A stretch of DNA of 64,000 nucleotides from the NCBI GenBank assembly GCA_051252455.1, contig JBPOFM010000001.1, forward strand, positions 620,001 through 684,000, in the 5' to 3' direction. The DNA is from JBPOFM01 sp051252455. GTDB taxonomy: Bacteria > Bacteroidota > Bacteroidia > Flavobacteriales > Flavobacteriaceae. Numbering within the stretch: the first letter of the stretch is position 1; each line of letters starts with the position of its first letter. Below are positions 17,183 to 25,935 of this stretch, in pieces. The notes under the pieces were generated by a model. The model ran no database searches, was not told the DNA's origin, and saw only the letters and a program-made list of their open reading frames with translations. The translations under genes and the position numbers were made by a program.

Positions 17183-18589
17183 TTATTCTTGTGTAATACC
17201 GCTACCTATACTGTAATAGATAAACCCGATGTCTTCCATTTTTTGTCTTTCGAGAAGACTTCTACCGTCAAAAATAACGGCTGGCTTCAGCATATTTTTA
17301 TAAATTTTATTCCAATCAAGTGTTTTAAATTCGTCCCATTCGGTTAAAATAGCAACACAGTGAGACTTGTCACATGCCTTATAAGGATCTGTTTCGACAA
17401 TCAATAAGTCTTTGTTTTCGTTCTTATCTCTCGTTTTTAAGTAATCGAGATCAGCATACATTTGCTTAGCTCTTACTTTGGGATCATAGACCGATATTTT
17501 AGCCTGCTCATTCATCAAATTATCAGCGACCTTGATGGCTGCGGATTCTCGAGTATCATTAGTGTCTTTCTTGAAGGCCCAACCAAAAAAAGTGATTTTT
17601 TTATCAGAAACAGTGTTGTATAATGCTGTAATCAGCTGATTAGTGAAACGTTCCTTTTGATATTCATTCATGATGATGACCTGTTCCCAATAATCAGCGA
17701 CTTCATTCAATCCGTAAGATTTTGCGATATAGACTAAATTCAAAATATCCTTTTGAAAACAAGAACCTCCAAACCCTACGGACGCTTTCAAAAATTTTGG
17801 TCCAATACGACTGTCCATACCAATTGCTTTGGAGACTTCATTGACGTCTGCACCTGTTTTTTCACAGATTTCAGACATGGCATTAATGGAAGACACACGT
17901 TGTGCCAAAAAGGCATTTGCGGTTAGTTTTGACAATTCCGAAGACCATACGTTTGTTGTTAAGATACGTTCTTTTGGCACCCAGTTTGCATAAATATCAA
18001 CCAATGCTTGAACGGCATCGCTTCCTTCTGGGGTAGAATCACCACCAATCAATACACGATCTGGTTTCAATAAATCTGGTACAGCCGTTCCTTCTGCTAA
18101 AAATTCTGGATTCGATAAGATTTCAAATTTAACATCATTGCCTGTATGGTCTAAAATGCTTTTTATGGCGGATGCTGTTCGAACCGGAAGGGTCGATTTT
18201 TCAACAACAATCTTATTTTGTTTAGAAACTCTTGCGATTTGTCTAGCACAAAGTTCGATATATTTTAGATCGGCAGCCATTCCTTTTCCTTTGCCATAGG
18301 TTTTTGTAGGTGTGTTAACAGATATGAAGATCATTTCAGCTTCATCAATCGCCTTATCAACTTCAGTGGAGAAAAATAAGTTTCTTCCTCGTGCTTCCTT
18401 AACAATGGCATCTAGCCCTGGTTCAAATATTGGTAAATTATCAAGATTGGTATCATTCCAGTCTGCTATTCGTTTTTCATTAAGGTCTACAACTGTGACT
18501 TTTATATGCGGACACTGTTGCGCGATCACTGCCATGGTTGGTCCACCAACGTAACCAGCGCCAATACAGCAAATATTTTTTATTTTCAT
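17183..18589 (-). CDS. ugd: UDP-glucose 6-dehydrogenase
   Basis: A 468-residue NAD-dependent enzyme that oxidises UDP-glucose twice to UDP-glucuronate. It has the N-terminal Rossmann motif GAGYVGGPTMAV, the catalytic cysteine in GFGGSCFQKDILN (near residue 276), and the C-terminal FGWAFKKDTNDTRESAA. The length and motifs resemble the eukaryote-like Ugd group rather than the shorter enteric form. It is the first gene of ugd-uxs-wcaJ, with its own -7 box 20 bp upstream. Confidence 0.93.
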   Translation of the reverse strand: MKIKNICCIGAGYVGGPTMAVIAQQCPHIKVTVVDLNEKRIADWNDTNLDNLPIFEPGLDAIVKEARGRNLFFSTEVDKAIDEAEMIFISVNTPTKTYGKGKGMAADLKYIELCARQIARVSKQNKIVVEKSTLPVRTASAIKSILDHTGNDVKFEILSNPEFLAEGTAVPDLLKPDRVLIGGDSTPEGSDAVQALVDIYANWVPKERILTTNVWSSELSKLTANAFLAQRVSSINAMSEICEKTGADVNEVSKAIGMDSRIGPKFLKASVGFGGSCFQKDILNLVYIAKSYGLNEVADYWEQVIIMNEYQKERFTNQLITALYNTVSDKKITFFGWAFKKDTNDTRESAAIKVADNLMNEQAKISVYDPKVRAKQMYADLDYLKTRDKNENKDLLIVETDPYKACDKSHCVAILTEWDEFKTLDWNKIYKNMLKPAVIFDGRSLLERQKMEDIGFIYYSIGSGITQE

Positions 18590-18609
18590 GTGATTTTTTT
18601 TATAGGTTA

Positions 18610-18617
18610 CAAAAATA
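18610..18617 (-). promoter_or_regulatory. -7 box for ugd-uxs-wcaJ
   Basis: TATTTTTG on the minus strand, 20 bp before the ugd ATG, in the 92-bp gap after the membrane-protein gene. It suggests that the precursor and initiation genes form their own transcription unit. Confidence 0.4.
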
Positions 18618-18681
18618 GGAAAGTCATTGTGAAATTGAGCGGATTACAATAAATAAGTGAGCACCACTAAAACCTTAATGA

Positions 18682-19842
18682 TTATCTCAAAATACTGTCA
18701 ATTTGAGTGGCTTTTTGATTCAAACAAAATAAAGTTAGAAAGAACAAGAGGATTGACATAGGAATATAAAATAGATTACCACTTAATAACGAAAGGGATA
18801 ATGCGGCAATAAAGAATGCTTTGGAATTTTTAGATTTCACAATGTCTATATAAACAGCGTGCATAAAATAAATAAACACCAAAAAACCTAATATTCCGAA
18901 AAACATCAAAATATCAATCAATTGCATTTCCAATCGTACAGTTTCTAGCCCGATAACTCCAATAAAATAATTATAGCTATCCTTTGGGCTTGTCTCTATG
19001 ATCTCCATAAGATTGTCAGTTCGATAGGAAAAAATTGCGGAAAGAATACCATCTTCCTCAATGACCTGCTGAAATTTTGATGTCGTAAAAATGATCGTAG
19101 TCACAAGAATAAAGACAACCAAACTTACAATTCCAAACCTCAACTTGTTGGTGTTGCTTATACTTTTACTGAAATATAGTAGCAAAGCAACCAAGATAAA
19201 CTCGCCTAAATAAACGCCCTTAATTCCAGAAAGAATTGACGCTATCATTACCAAAGTTAACATAACATAATCTTTTTTATCCCAAAACAACACGGTTGCA
19301 GACATATAAACATAAGGTGTCAAACCTTGACTTAACAACAAGCCATTATAGCCAGACCTTCCATATTGGTAGGTGTGAAACACTTCAATATCAAACACGA
19401 TTCCTGTTAAAATAACTAGAAGATTGACACTTACAAAAATTTTCATGACCCAATAAAACAGACGTAAAAATTCTTGATGCTTCGAATAATGAAAGGAAAA
19501 ATGTAGAACGGGAAACAAAATCAAAATAAAGCTATATCTTAAAAATTCTTCTGCATACAAATACCAAAAGTTATATTTTACGGCAAAAATCGATGCCAAA
19601 GTTACCGATGTGACAATTAAATACTTCAGGTTCTTTATCAGGTAAGCAAGGTTTAGAATTATGAACCCAATGGCATATAGTCCAGCCCCCAGCTTGATGT
19701 ATCGATTAAATTTAGGGAAGTCAATACCATAGAATATCTCTAATTTATCTATGAAGTCAAAGCCAAATAGAAGAACGACTAGACCAAATATAACGCCAAA
19801 ATTGATTTTTAAAAAAATGGTCTTTAGATCCGTTTTCAGCAT
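18682..19842 (-). CDS. O-antigen polymerase/ligase-like membrane protein (Wzy candidate 1)
   Basis: A 386-residue protein with about ten to eleven hydrophobic helices and one larger loop near residues 275-310, the layout of Wzy polymerases. Sequence conservation in Wzy is too low to name it firmly. The ATG at 19842 forms TAATG with the stop of the preceding glycosyltransferase and has an AAAGGAG sequence a few bases upstream, a good Shine-Dalgarno, which is rare in this phylum. A TTG at 19860 is an alternative. It is the last gene of the long minus-strand polysaccharide run before ugd. Confidence 0.55.
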   Translation of the reverse strand: MLKTDLKTIFLKINFGVIFGLVVLLFGFDFIDKLEIFYGIDFPKFNRYIKLGAGLYAIGFIILNLAYLIKNLKYLIVTSVTLASIFAVKYNFWYLYAEEFLRYSFILILFPVLHFSFHYSKHQEFLRLFYWVMKIFVSVNLLVILTGIVFDIEVFHTYQYGRSGYNGLLLSQGLTPYVYMSATVLFWDKKDYVMLTLVMIASILSGIKGVYLGEFILVALLLYFSKSISNTNKLRFGIVSLVVFILVTTIIFTTSKFQQVIEEDGILSAIFSYRTDNLMEIIETSPKDSYNYFIGVIGLETVRLEMQLIDILMFFGILGFLVFIYFMHAVYIDIVKSKNSKAFFIAALSLSLLSGNLFYIPMSILLFFLTLFCLNQKATQIDSILR

Positions 19843-20936
19843 TATGACTCCTTTTTGCAATTCAAGATAAAGTCCTCATACTCGGAGTTTATCCTTTCCC
19901 ATGTGTATTTTTTCTCAATTTTTGTTGCGTTTTGAGCAGTAAATTCTTTTTTATGTTCAAATGCGGTATCCTGATTCAATATAGTGGTAATATCGGCAGC
20001 TTCCTTAAAATAAAAAGCATCTGATTCAAGTATGCTTTTATTAAAAACATTATCATTGGCAACTATCAAGGCGTTCGAAGCCATTGCCTCTAAAAGCGAT
20101 GGGTTGGTACCCCCAACTGAATGGCCATGAAAATAATATCTTGAATAGTATCTTAAGTTGTTTAAATGATCTTGGTTGTAGTTGGCACCCAAGAAACGAA
20201 TATGTGGGTTGTATTCAAATTTTTTCTGAAGTCTTTTTCCATACTCATTCAAAGCTCCAAAAATTATCAAATCATAATTGACGTTGGAAGCATCATAACC
20301 TTCTACAATAGTTTCAATGTTGTTTTCTGGTTCTAGACGTGCTATCAGAAGACAATAGTCATTTTCATTAACCTCATATTCAGTTAATACATCTTCATTT
20401 GGAGCTGTAAACAAAGTAGCGCCATATGCAATGAATTTTGAATCTACATTGTATTTGGTTTTGATATATTCTTGAATTCCAATAGAATCAGAAATCAAAT
20501 AATCACTTGATTTTACAACCAGTTTTTCAGCATATTCCAAAAATTTCCGAACCTTTTTTGAATATTTGGAACGTTTCCATTCCATTCCATCCATATTGGT
20601 GATAATTAAAGGGGTTTTTGGCATCATCCAATACCAGATGGAGCTAGAAGTGTAGCCCAGCTGCAAAATCACATCAAAATTGCGTTTTCTGGAATCCTTA
20701 ATGCAGTTAAAATCATAGATGAACTGACCTTTGGTTCCTATTTTATATTCTGGATCGTAGCAATGAACTATGTTGACACCTTTATAATCCTTGTCTTGAA
20801 ATGGATGGTTGTGCGAATTATAAACCGATACGTCATGTCCTTTTTTTGCCAAATACACAGAAAAATATTCCGCAAACTGCTCAAAACCACCATGATTGTT
20901 TGGAATGCCTCTAGTTCCGATGATCGCTATGTTCAT
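19842..20936 (-). CDS. glycosyltransferase with DUF1972 N-terminal domain (rhamnosyltransferase-like)
   Basis: A 364-residue GT4-type enzyme. The N-terminal half has the DUF1972 pattern: IIGTRGIPNNHGGFEQFAEY, NMDGMEWKRSKYS and SDSIGIQEYI. The C-terminal half has the GT4 donor site, with FHGHSVGGTNPSLLEAMAS in place of the usual E-x7-E region. Relatives act in capsule synthesis and several are proposed rhamnosyltransferases, which fits the rml genes in this locus. It overlaps the upstream Wzy-like gene by 26 bp. Confidence 0.8.
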   Translation of the reverse strand: MNIAIIGTRGIPNNHGGFEQFAEYFSVYLAKKGHDVSVYNSHNHPFQDKDYKGVNIVHCYDPEYKIGTKGQFIYDFNCIKDSRKRNFDVILQLGYTSSSIWYWMMPKTPLIITNMDGMEWKRSKYSKKVRKFLEYAEKLVVKSSDYLISDSIGIQEYIKTKYNVDSKFIAYGATLFTAPNEDVLTEYEVNENDYCLLIARLEPENNIETIVEGYDASNVNYDLIIFGALNEYGKRLQKKFEYNPHIRFLGANYNQDHLNNLRYYSRYYFHGHSVGGTNPSLLEAMASNALIVANDNVFNKSILESDAFYFKEAADITTILNQDTAFEHKKEFTAQNATKIEKKYTWERINSEYEDFILNCKKES

Positions 20937-22659
20937 GTTTTGGTTTTGAATTTATTAAGATCAACAAAACTATGGTAAAAAAGTAAATTCCATTCACTCT
21001 TCCAAAAATAGATTCAGAAAACATAATGGCAAACATAAACACAGAAAATTGTATCAAAAGAATGTCTTTGTTTTTTAAACCAAAATAAACACCATAGATC
21101 GGTATGAGCAGAAGACATAATAATCCTATAATACCGGTTCTCCAAAACGTATCTACATATTGATTGTGAGGATTATAACTTGTGTGCTTTGTGAGTCCGA
21201 GTTCTCCAATGCGCAATGAAAGTTCATCTTCTGCACTATCTGTAACTCCTTTTCCAATCAAATAATCAGGGCCATCCATGGTTTGAAGTGCCTCCCGCCA
21301 TAAAATAAGTCTCAACGTAAGTCCATTAATTCTGGCGTCATAAGGATCTTCAATATGATTATCTTTCAATATTGAGGTATCGTCAACTCTTAATACATCA
21401 TTAAAACGATCCTTCAATGGAGAGAATAGTATCAAAATCAATATCAATGGGATGGCCAAAAGCCCCGTTTCATGCGTTTTTACAATGTCAATGAACATAG
21501 CAATCAATGTAAAAATCAATACCATTTTAGAGCCACTAAAAACCATAAAAACAAAAAGAACACCAATGAAATAATACTTTCTAAAATCCTTAATCGTCAG
21601 ATGGATATAGCAAATTGAGAAAAACAATAAATAAGAATAATAAATTGGATGAAGGTATTTCGTGAAATAATCAAAAGATAGATATACTTCATTTCTGTTT
21701 ATCAATGCATCGAGTACAGAAGTTGATAAAAATCCAAACCCTAAAATTAACGCTGCAATTGGAAAAAAAATCAGGTAATTTCTATTGCTTATCACAGGAA
21801 TGATTAGGCTTAAAACCAACAATGGCAGAAATCTATCAACGACACTCATATCATGGTAACCGTCGACAGAAACAAAAAGGTTGTTCAATAAGTAGATTAG
21901 AAAAAAGCTAATAAGAACAATGCTCATCTTTTGATGTCTAAAATTAATATTGCGCAGTTTTTTTATATTTAAAACAACCGTTAATATCAAAGCTACATTA
22001 TAAACTGGCGCAGGACAAAAAACTGATAGTATCAATAATGGCAATCCAAAAAATGATACCTTAGTCAAGTTGAGGTATTCAATATTGAACATTCTTAAAA
22101 TTAGAAAGGCAACTAACGCAATGAAAAACAGCAGTAATGCATATATATACAAATTGCTCAAATCTTCATGATAGACCAATCTCTGAGGCATCTCAATATA
22201 ACTTTGTGTCGCGTAGATGTCAATGGCAAATGCATCCTCAACATCAGATTTTTTGAATTTTAATTTTTCGTAGTTTTTGATTCTAGAAATATCGATATCC
22301 CTAACATCAGTATCACTTGAAATTTTAAGTCCATAAAATTTTAGGGACTGTCCTGGGTTATTAAAATACAATCGGAAGAAACGCAGTTTGAGAGTTTCGT
22401 CTATTTGAGCTGCATACGTGTTTTCTGAAGTTTTTTGTAATTGAATGGGCGTTTTAAAATTGAGCTCACTTTGGTTGTTAGCTGCCAAATACAAGATGGG
22501 AATCGCATTTTTATCAATATCTGTGTTAACCGTTATTTCAACCTGGGAGACACCATCATCAAATAATATATATTTATTTTGAGAGTACAGCCAAATTAGC
22601 GAAATCATTGAGAAAATGATTATTAAGGCTAAATGTATTTGGTTATTTCTAAAGTTCAT
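20911..22659 (-). CDS. O-antigen ligase/polymerase family membrane protein (Wzy/WaaL candidate 2)
   Basis: A 582-residue protein. After one N-terminal helix comes a soluble domain of about 150 residues rich in beta-type sequence, then about eleven transmembrane helices and a large loop with GKGVTDSAEDE and HTSYNPHNQYVDTFWRTGI, which matches the periplasmic loop of the Wzy_C/O-antigen ligase family (the H-N-x-Y pattern). The extra N-terminal soluble domain is unusual for this family. A role in polymerising or ligating the polysaccharide at the periplasmic side is inferred. Confidence 0.7.
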   Translation of the reverse strand: MNFRNNQIHLALIIIFSMISLIWLYSQNKYILFDDGVSQVEITVNTDIDKNAIPILYLAANNQSELNFKTPIQLQKTSENTYAAQIDETLKLRFFRLYFNNPGQSLKFYGLKISSDTDVRDIDISRIKNYEKLKFKKSDVEDAFAIDIYATQSYIEMPQRLVYHEDLSNLYIYALLLFFIALVAFLILRMFNIEYLNLTKVSFFGLPLLILSVFCPAPVYNVALILTVVLNIKKLRNINFRHQKMSIVLISFFLIYLLNNLFVSVDGYHDMSVVDRFLPLLVLSLIIPVISNRNYLIFFPIAALILGFGFLSTSVLDALINRNEVYLSFDYFTKYLHPIYYSYLLFFSICYIHLTIKDFRKYYFIGVLFVFMVFSGSKMVLIFTLIAMFIDIVKTHETGLLAIPLILILILFSPLKDRFNDVLRVDDTSILKDNHIEDPYDARINGLTLRLILWREALQTMDGPDYLIGKGVTDSAEDELSLRIGELGLTKHTSYNPHNQYVDTFWRTGIIGLLCLLLIPIYGVYFGLKNKDILLIQFSVFMFAIMFSESIFGRVNGIYFFTIVLLILINSKPKHEHSDHRN

Positions 22660-22749
22660 TATTGATACCTATTCTTATCACTTAACACATGTTGATAAGG
22701 ATTATAATATGATAAAGAATTGATTTTTAATATGTATTAACTTTTTATA

Positions 22750-23439
22750 TTATGAAATCGGTTTAATAACTCGAGCTGGAATTCCTCCGATAATGGAATT
22801 GCCTTCAAAACTTTTTGTAACAACACTACCTGCCGCCACCACTGTTTTGCTTTGTAAAATAACACCATCAAGTATTGTAGCTCCGGCTCCAATCCAACAG
22901 TCATTCCCAATTTGAACGCCTTTACGAGTGACCCCTTGATTTTTAATAATTATATCAGGGTTTTCAAAATTATGGTTTTCAGAAAATATTTTAACGTTAG
23001 GTCCTATAATTACATCACTTCCAATGGTAATTCCTCCCTGTCCTCCAAAATAACAAGATGCATTGATACCTGAATTATCTCCAATGGTGATACCTGTACC
23101 CTTATTTGAGATTACTCCAGTACATATTAAGATAGAATTCTGTGCTATGGTTATATTGTCACCTAAATTAATTCCATCAGACGAAAGCGCATTTAAGTAG
23201 ACATTATCTCCTAAAATTAAATTTTTGCCAGCACTAAAAGAACCTCTGTGCTTTATAGTTACATTTCTTCCCTTAAAAAAAAGACCTTTTGCTCTTACTA
23301 AACAGATTTTTGATATAAATCCTCGTAAGATCTGAAAAATACGTTCGTCAAGTAAAACGAACCATTCTCTATTAGAATACTGACTTTCTATTTTATAATC
23401 TTTATCCCCTTTTATTTTTGAAATTATCTTACCTATCAT
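22750..23439 (-). CDS. acyltransferase, left-handed beta-helix (hexapeptide repeat)
   Basis: A 229-residue protein with about ten hexapeptide turns from residue 60 onward (GKNLILGDNVYLNA, GDNITIAQNSILI, IGNDCWIGAGATILDGV) and the catalytic-type histidine in FSENHNFENP. It ends with GIPARVIK, the standard tail of this family. Such enzymes O- or N-acetylate sugars. It overlaps the upstream GT4 gene by 11 bp, so it most likely decorates the repeat unit of this polysaccharide. The acceptor is unknown. A 90-bp AT-rich gap follows before the next gene. Confidence 0.85.
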   Translation of the reverse strand: MIGKIISKIKGDKDYKIESQYSNREWFVLLDERIFQILRGFISKICLVRAKGLFFKGRNVTIKHRGSFSAGKNLILGDNVYLNALSSDGINLGDNITIAQNSILICTGVISNKGTGITIGDNSGINASCYFGGQGGITIGSDVIIGPNVKIFSENHNFENPDIIIKNQGVTRKGVQIGNDCWIGAGATILDGVILQSKTVVAAGSVVTKSFEGNSIIGGIPARVIKPIS

Positions 23440-24532
23440 AGTCTGATTCCATTATGGCTATCAATTTTTCCGCAGCAATGCTCCATTTAAATTTTTCAGC
23501 TCTTTGAATACCTTTTAAACTATATTCTTTCCTTTTGCTGCTGGACTCAATCAGTAAATTCAGCTTTTTAGCAATATCATTGGGATCATCCGCATCCACA
23601 TATAGTGCGGCGTCACCGCATACCTCGGGAAGACTCGTTCTGTCTGAAACCACAACTGGCGTTCCGCTTGCCATGGCTTCTAAAGGAGGCAATCCAAATC
23701 CTTCTGCAAATGAAGGAAAGCAAAAAACCATAGATAGAGAATACAATAAGGGTATTTCCGATGCATCTACGTATCCCGTAAATATAATTTTATTTTCTAA
23801 ATTTTGCTGTTTTATAATGGTTTTGAAATCATCTGTTTTATGATCATGCTCACCAACAATTACCAATGGTATGTCTACTAATTTCATCGCAAGTAATAAA
23901 TTTTTGATATTCTTGCGAATGTTCAACCTACCCAAATATAGAACAAATCTATCAGGGAGATCATATTTCTCACTAACAGCCACAATTTCTGTGTCGCTAA
24001 AATCAGCAAGCACTTTAAATTTATTGTTGACTCCATGGTAAACGACATGAATGTTACTTGACAACCCTAGTTGATGCCTCACAATTCTTTCCTTTTCAGT
24101 CTCGGAAATCGTGACAATTTTATCCGCTCTTTTTGCCAATGGCTTCAAAAACTTTAAATACATCTTTTCTTTAAAGCCATAATATTGAGGAAAGTCTAGG
24201 TACAATAAATCGTGAATATATACGATGCTTTGGAAAGACTTTGAAAAAGGCCCGAAGTTTTGAAATAAAATAACGTCGAGATTTAAACGTTTGGCATGCA
24301 TAGGAAGAACAAACAGGTTTGAAAAAAGATTGTTGATTTGCGATACATAAACAACCTTTAGATTTTCCGCATGATAAGGAAATTCTAAATTCTCATCCTT
24401 GTTTGGTATGAAAAAGAAAAATTTATGTCTTTTGAAGTTATTGGATGCGAGTTCTTTCACCAAATTCTGAACTACCACTCGTCCACTTGGAGGCCCATTA
24501 AAAAACCATTTCGCATCAATTCCTATATTCAT
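23429..24532 (-). CDS. glycosyltransferase family 4
   Basis: A 367-residue GT-B enzyme. It starts MNIGIDAKWFFNGPPSGRVV, has the inter-domain segment LYLGRLNIRKNIKNLL, and carries the E-x7-E donor motif in SFAEGFGLPPLEAMASGTPV near residues 277-296. All family landmarks are intact. Sugar donor and linkage cannot be inferred. It abuts the Wzy-like gene upstream with no gap and overlaps the acyltransferase downstream. Confidence 0.9.
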   Translation of the reverse strand: MNIGIDAKWFFNGPPSGRVVVQNLVKELASNNFKRHKFFFFIPNKDENLEFPYHAENLKVVYVSQINNLFSNLFVLPMHAKRLNLDVILFQNFGPFSKSFQSIVYIHDLLYLDFPQYYGFKEKMYLKFLKPLAKRADKIVTISETEKERIVRHQLGLSSNIHVVYHGVNNKFKVLADFSDTEIVAVSEKYDLPDRFVLYLGRLNIRKNIKNLLLAMKLVDIPLVIVGEHDHKTDDFKTIIKQQNLENKIIFTGYVDASEIPLLYSLSMVFCFPSFAEGFGLPPLEAMASGTPVVVSDRTSLPEVCGDAALYVDADDPNDIAKKLNLLIESSSKRKEYSLKGIQRAEKFKWSIAAEKLIAIMESDYDR

Positions 24533-25933
24533 CTAAGTCTTCTCTATTAGTAAAATTTTTTCATCTCTAAAGTTAAGCTGACTTATCTCAAAATATATAA
24601 TTATCAAAACAAAATAGAAGAAACCTTGTTTGGGTATATCTGTGCCCAATAAATTAATAAGAAATCCTAATAAAAATAATAAGGAGATCCTATTCTTGTT
24701 GGTGTAAAATATTTCTATAACAGATAGCATCATTAGAATAAAACCTATGATTCCTTTTTCTGCCAAAGACATAGCCATATAGGCATCTGTCACTCTGTGG
24801 TAATAAACAGGGTCGGGGTTTTCTTTGTGAAAATTAGTGTATCCTGCAAAAATAACATTCTCTGCTTTAGGAGATGATAACGAGCCAATACCATTGCCCA
24901 AGGGGTTTTTGTAAAATTTATTTAAAGAATATTCCACAAACATTCCACGCTGTGATATTGCACTTTTTTCAGAAAACGGATTAAAAGTAGATACATACTT
25001 TGAAATGGTAGGGTTGTTAACGCTGTAAATAACAACGGAGATTAACATGAGTAAAAATATTCCTGAAATGACCACAAGTCGTTTTGTTACACGTATTTTC
25101 TGTGGTCCATACATTGCAAATAGAACTAAAACCAATAGAACAATAGGTCCCCTTGAAAATGTAAGTATGGCTACGGCTATCAATAAAACAACATCAAAAT
25201 ATTTTGTAGATTTTTTAGTGTAATGAAGAATTAGCAGGTAGATTACCGACAATTGGCCCATTATTCTGAAATCAAACACAAAACCCATATTTCTAGGTAT
25301 TTTTCCGCGGTTGACATAGAAAGGGTTTGGGTTTACCGCTTCTTTGTATATGTAAGCTTGACCGAAAAGTGTTCTAAATTGTGATTCAAAATGTGGACTC
25401 AAATAGATAACTATACAGGCAATGAAGGCATATCTGAAAAACTTGAGCAGATAATCATAATCAATTTTTTGAACTGGTTTGATCAAAATCAACAATAAAA
25501 ACAGAATGAGCGGTAGTATTTCTTCTACAAAAACCGACATTGTATACGTTAGTGTTATTAGACCGAAAAGCAATAAATAAGATGTGTAAACGATAGTCCA
25601 TTTTAAAGATAAAAACCGATCTTTTATGATCTTATCCGACTTTAAGTAAGAAATGGCTATTAGATATAAAACAGGCAAAAAATTGCACATAAAGTTTAAT
25701 ACATCAAATGAAAAATTATTATGAGGTAATAAAAAGCCCATAATCAATCTTGAAATCAGTATTAATATGAGCGCTGATGTGATATTTTGTTTAACGAAAA
25801 TTCTGTAATAAGAAATAAATAATACAGGAATTATTAGATAAATCGCGTAGTCTGGTGCTTTGTACACCGTAAGAATAAGTGCAAAGATTAAAGCTAAATA
25901 GAAATCAAATTTGAATTTTTTTATTTTCAACAT
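24533..25933 (-). CDS. O-antigen ligase/polymerase family membrane protein (Wzy candidate 3)
   Basis: A 466-residue protein with about twelve hydrophobic helices and a periplasmic loop near residues 310-385 containing RGMFVEYSLNKFYKNPLGNGIG, which fits the Wzy/O-antigen ligase family. The gene lies between two glycosyltransferases with gaps of 0 and 2 bp, so it is clearly part of the same operon. It is the third such protein within 7.3 kb. Confidence 0.65.
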   Translation of the reverse strand: MLKIKKFKFDFYLALIFALILTVYKAPDYAIYLIIPVLFISYYRIFVKQNITSALILILISRLIMGFLLPHNNFSFDVLNFMCNFLPVLYLIAISYLKSDKIIKDRFLSLKWTIVYTSYLLLFGLITLTYTMSVFVEEILPLILFLLLILIKPVQKIDYDYLLKFFRYAFIACIVIYLSPHFESQFRTLFGQAYIYKEAVNPNPFYVNRGKIPRNMGFVFDFRIMGQLSVIYLLILHYTKKSTKYFDVVLLIAVAILTFSRGPIVLLVLVLFAMYGPQKIRVTKRLVVISGIFLLMLISVVIYSVNNPTISKYVSTFNPFSEKSAISQRGMFVEYSLNKFYKNPLGNGIGSLSSPKAENVIFAGYTNFHKENPDPVYYHRVTDAYMAMSLAEKGIIGFILMMLSVIEIFYTNKNRISLLFLLGFLINLLGTDIPKQGFFYFVLIIIYFEISQLNFRDEKILLIEKT

Positions 25934-25935
25934 TT

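Noticed and set aside
22674..22699. CTTATCA / TGATAAG inverted repeat upstream of the 582-residue Wzy-like gene
   Set aside because: Short 7-bp AT-rich arms, no T-tract and no known operator match; likely chance in AT-rich DNA.
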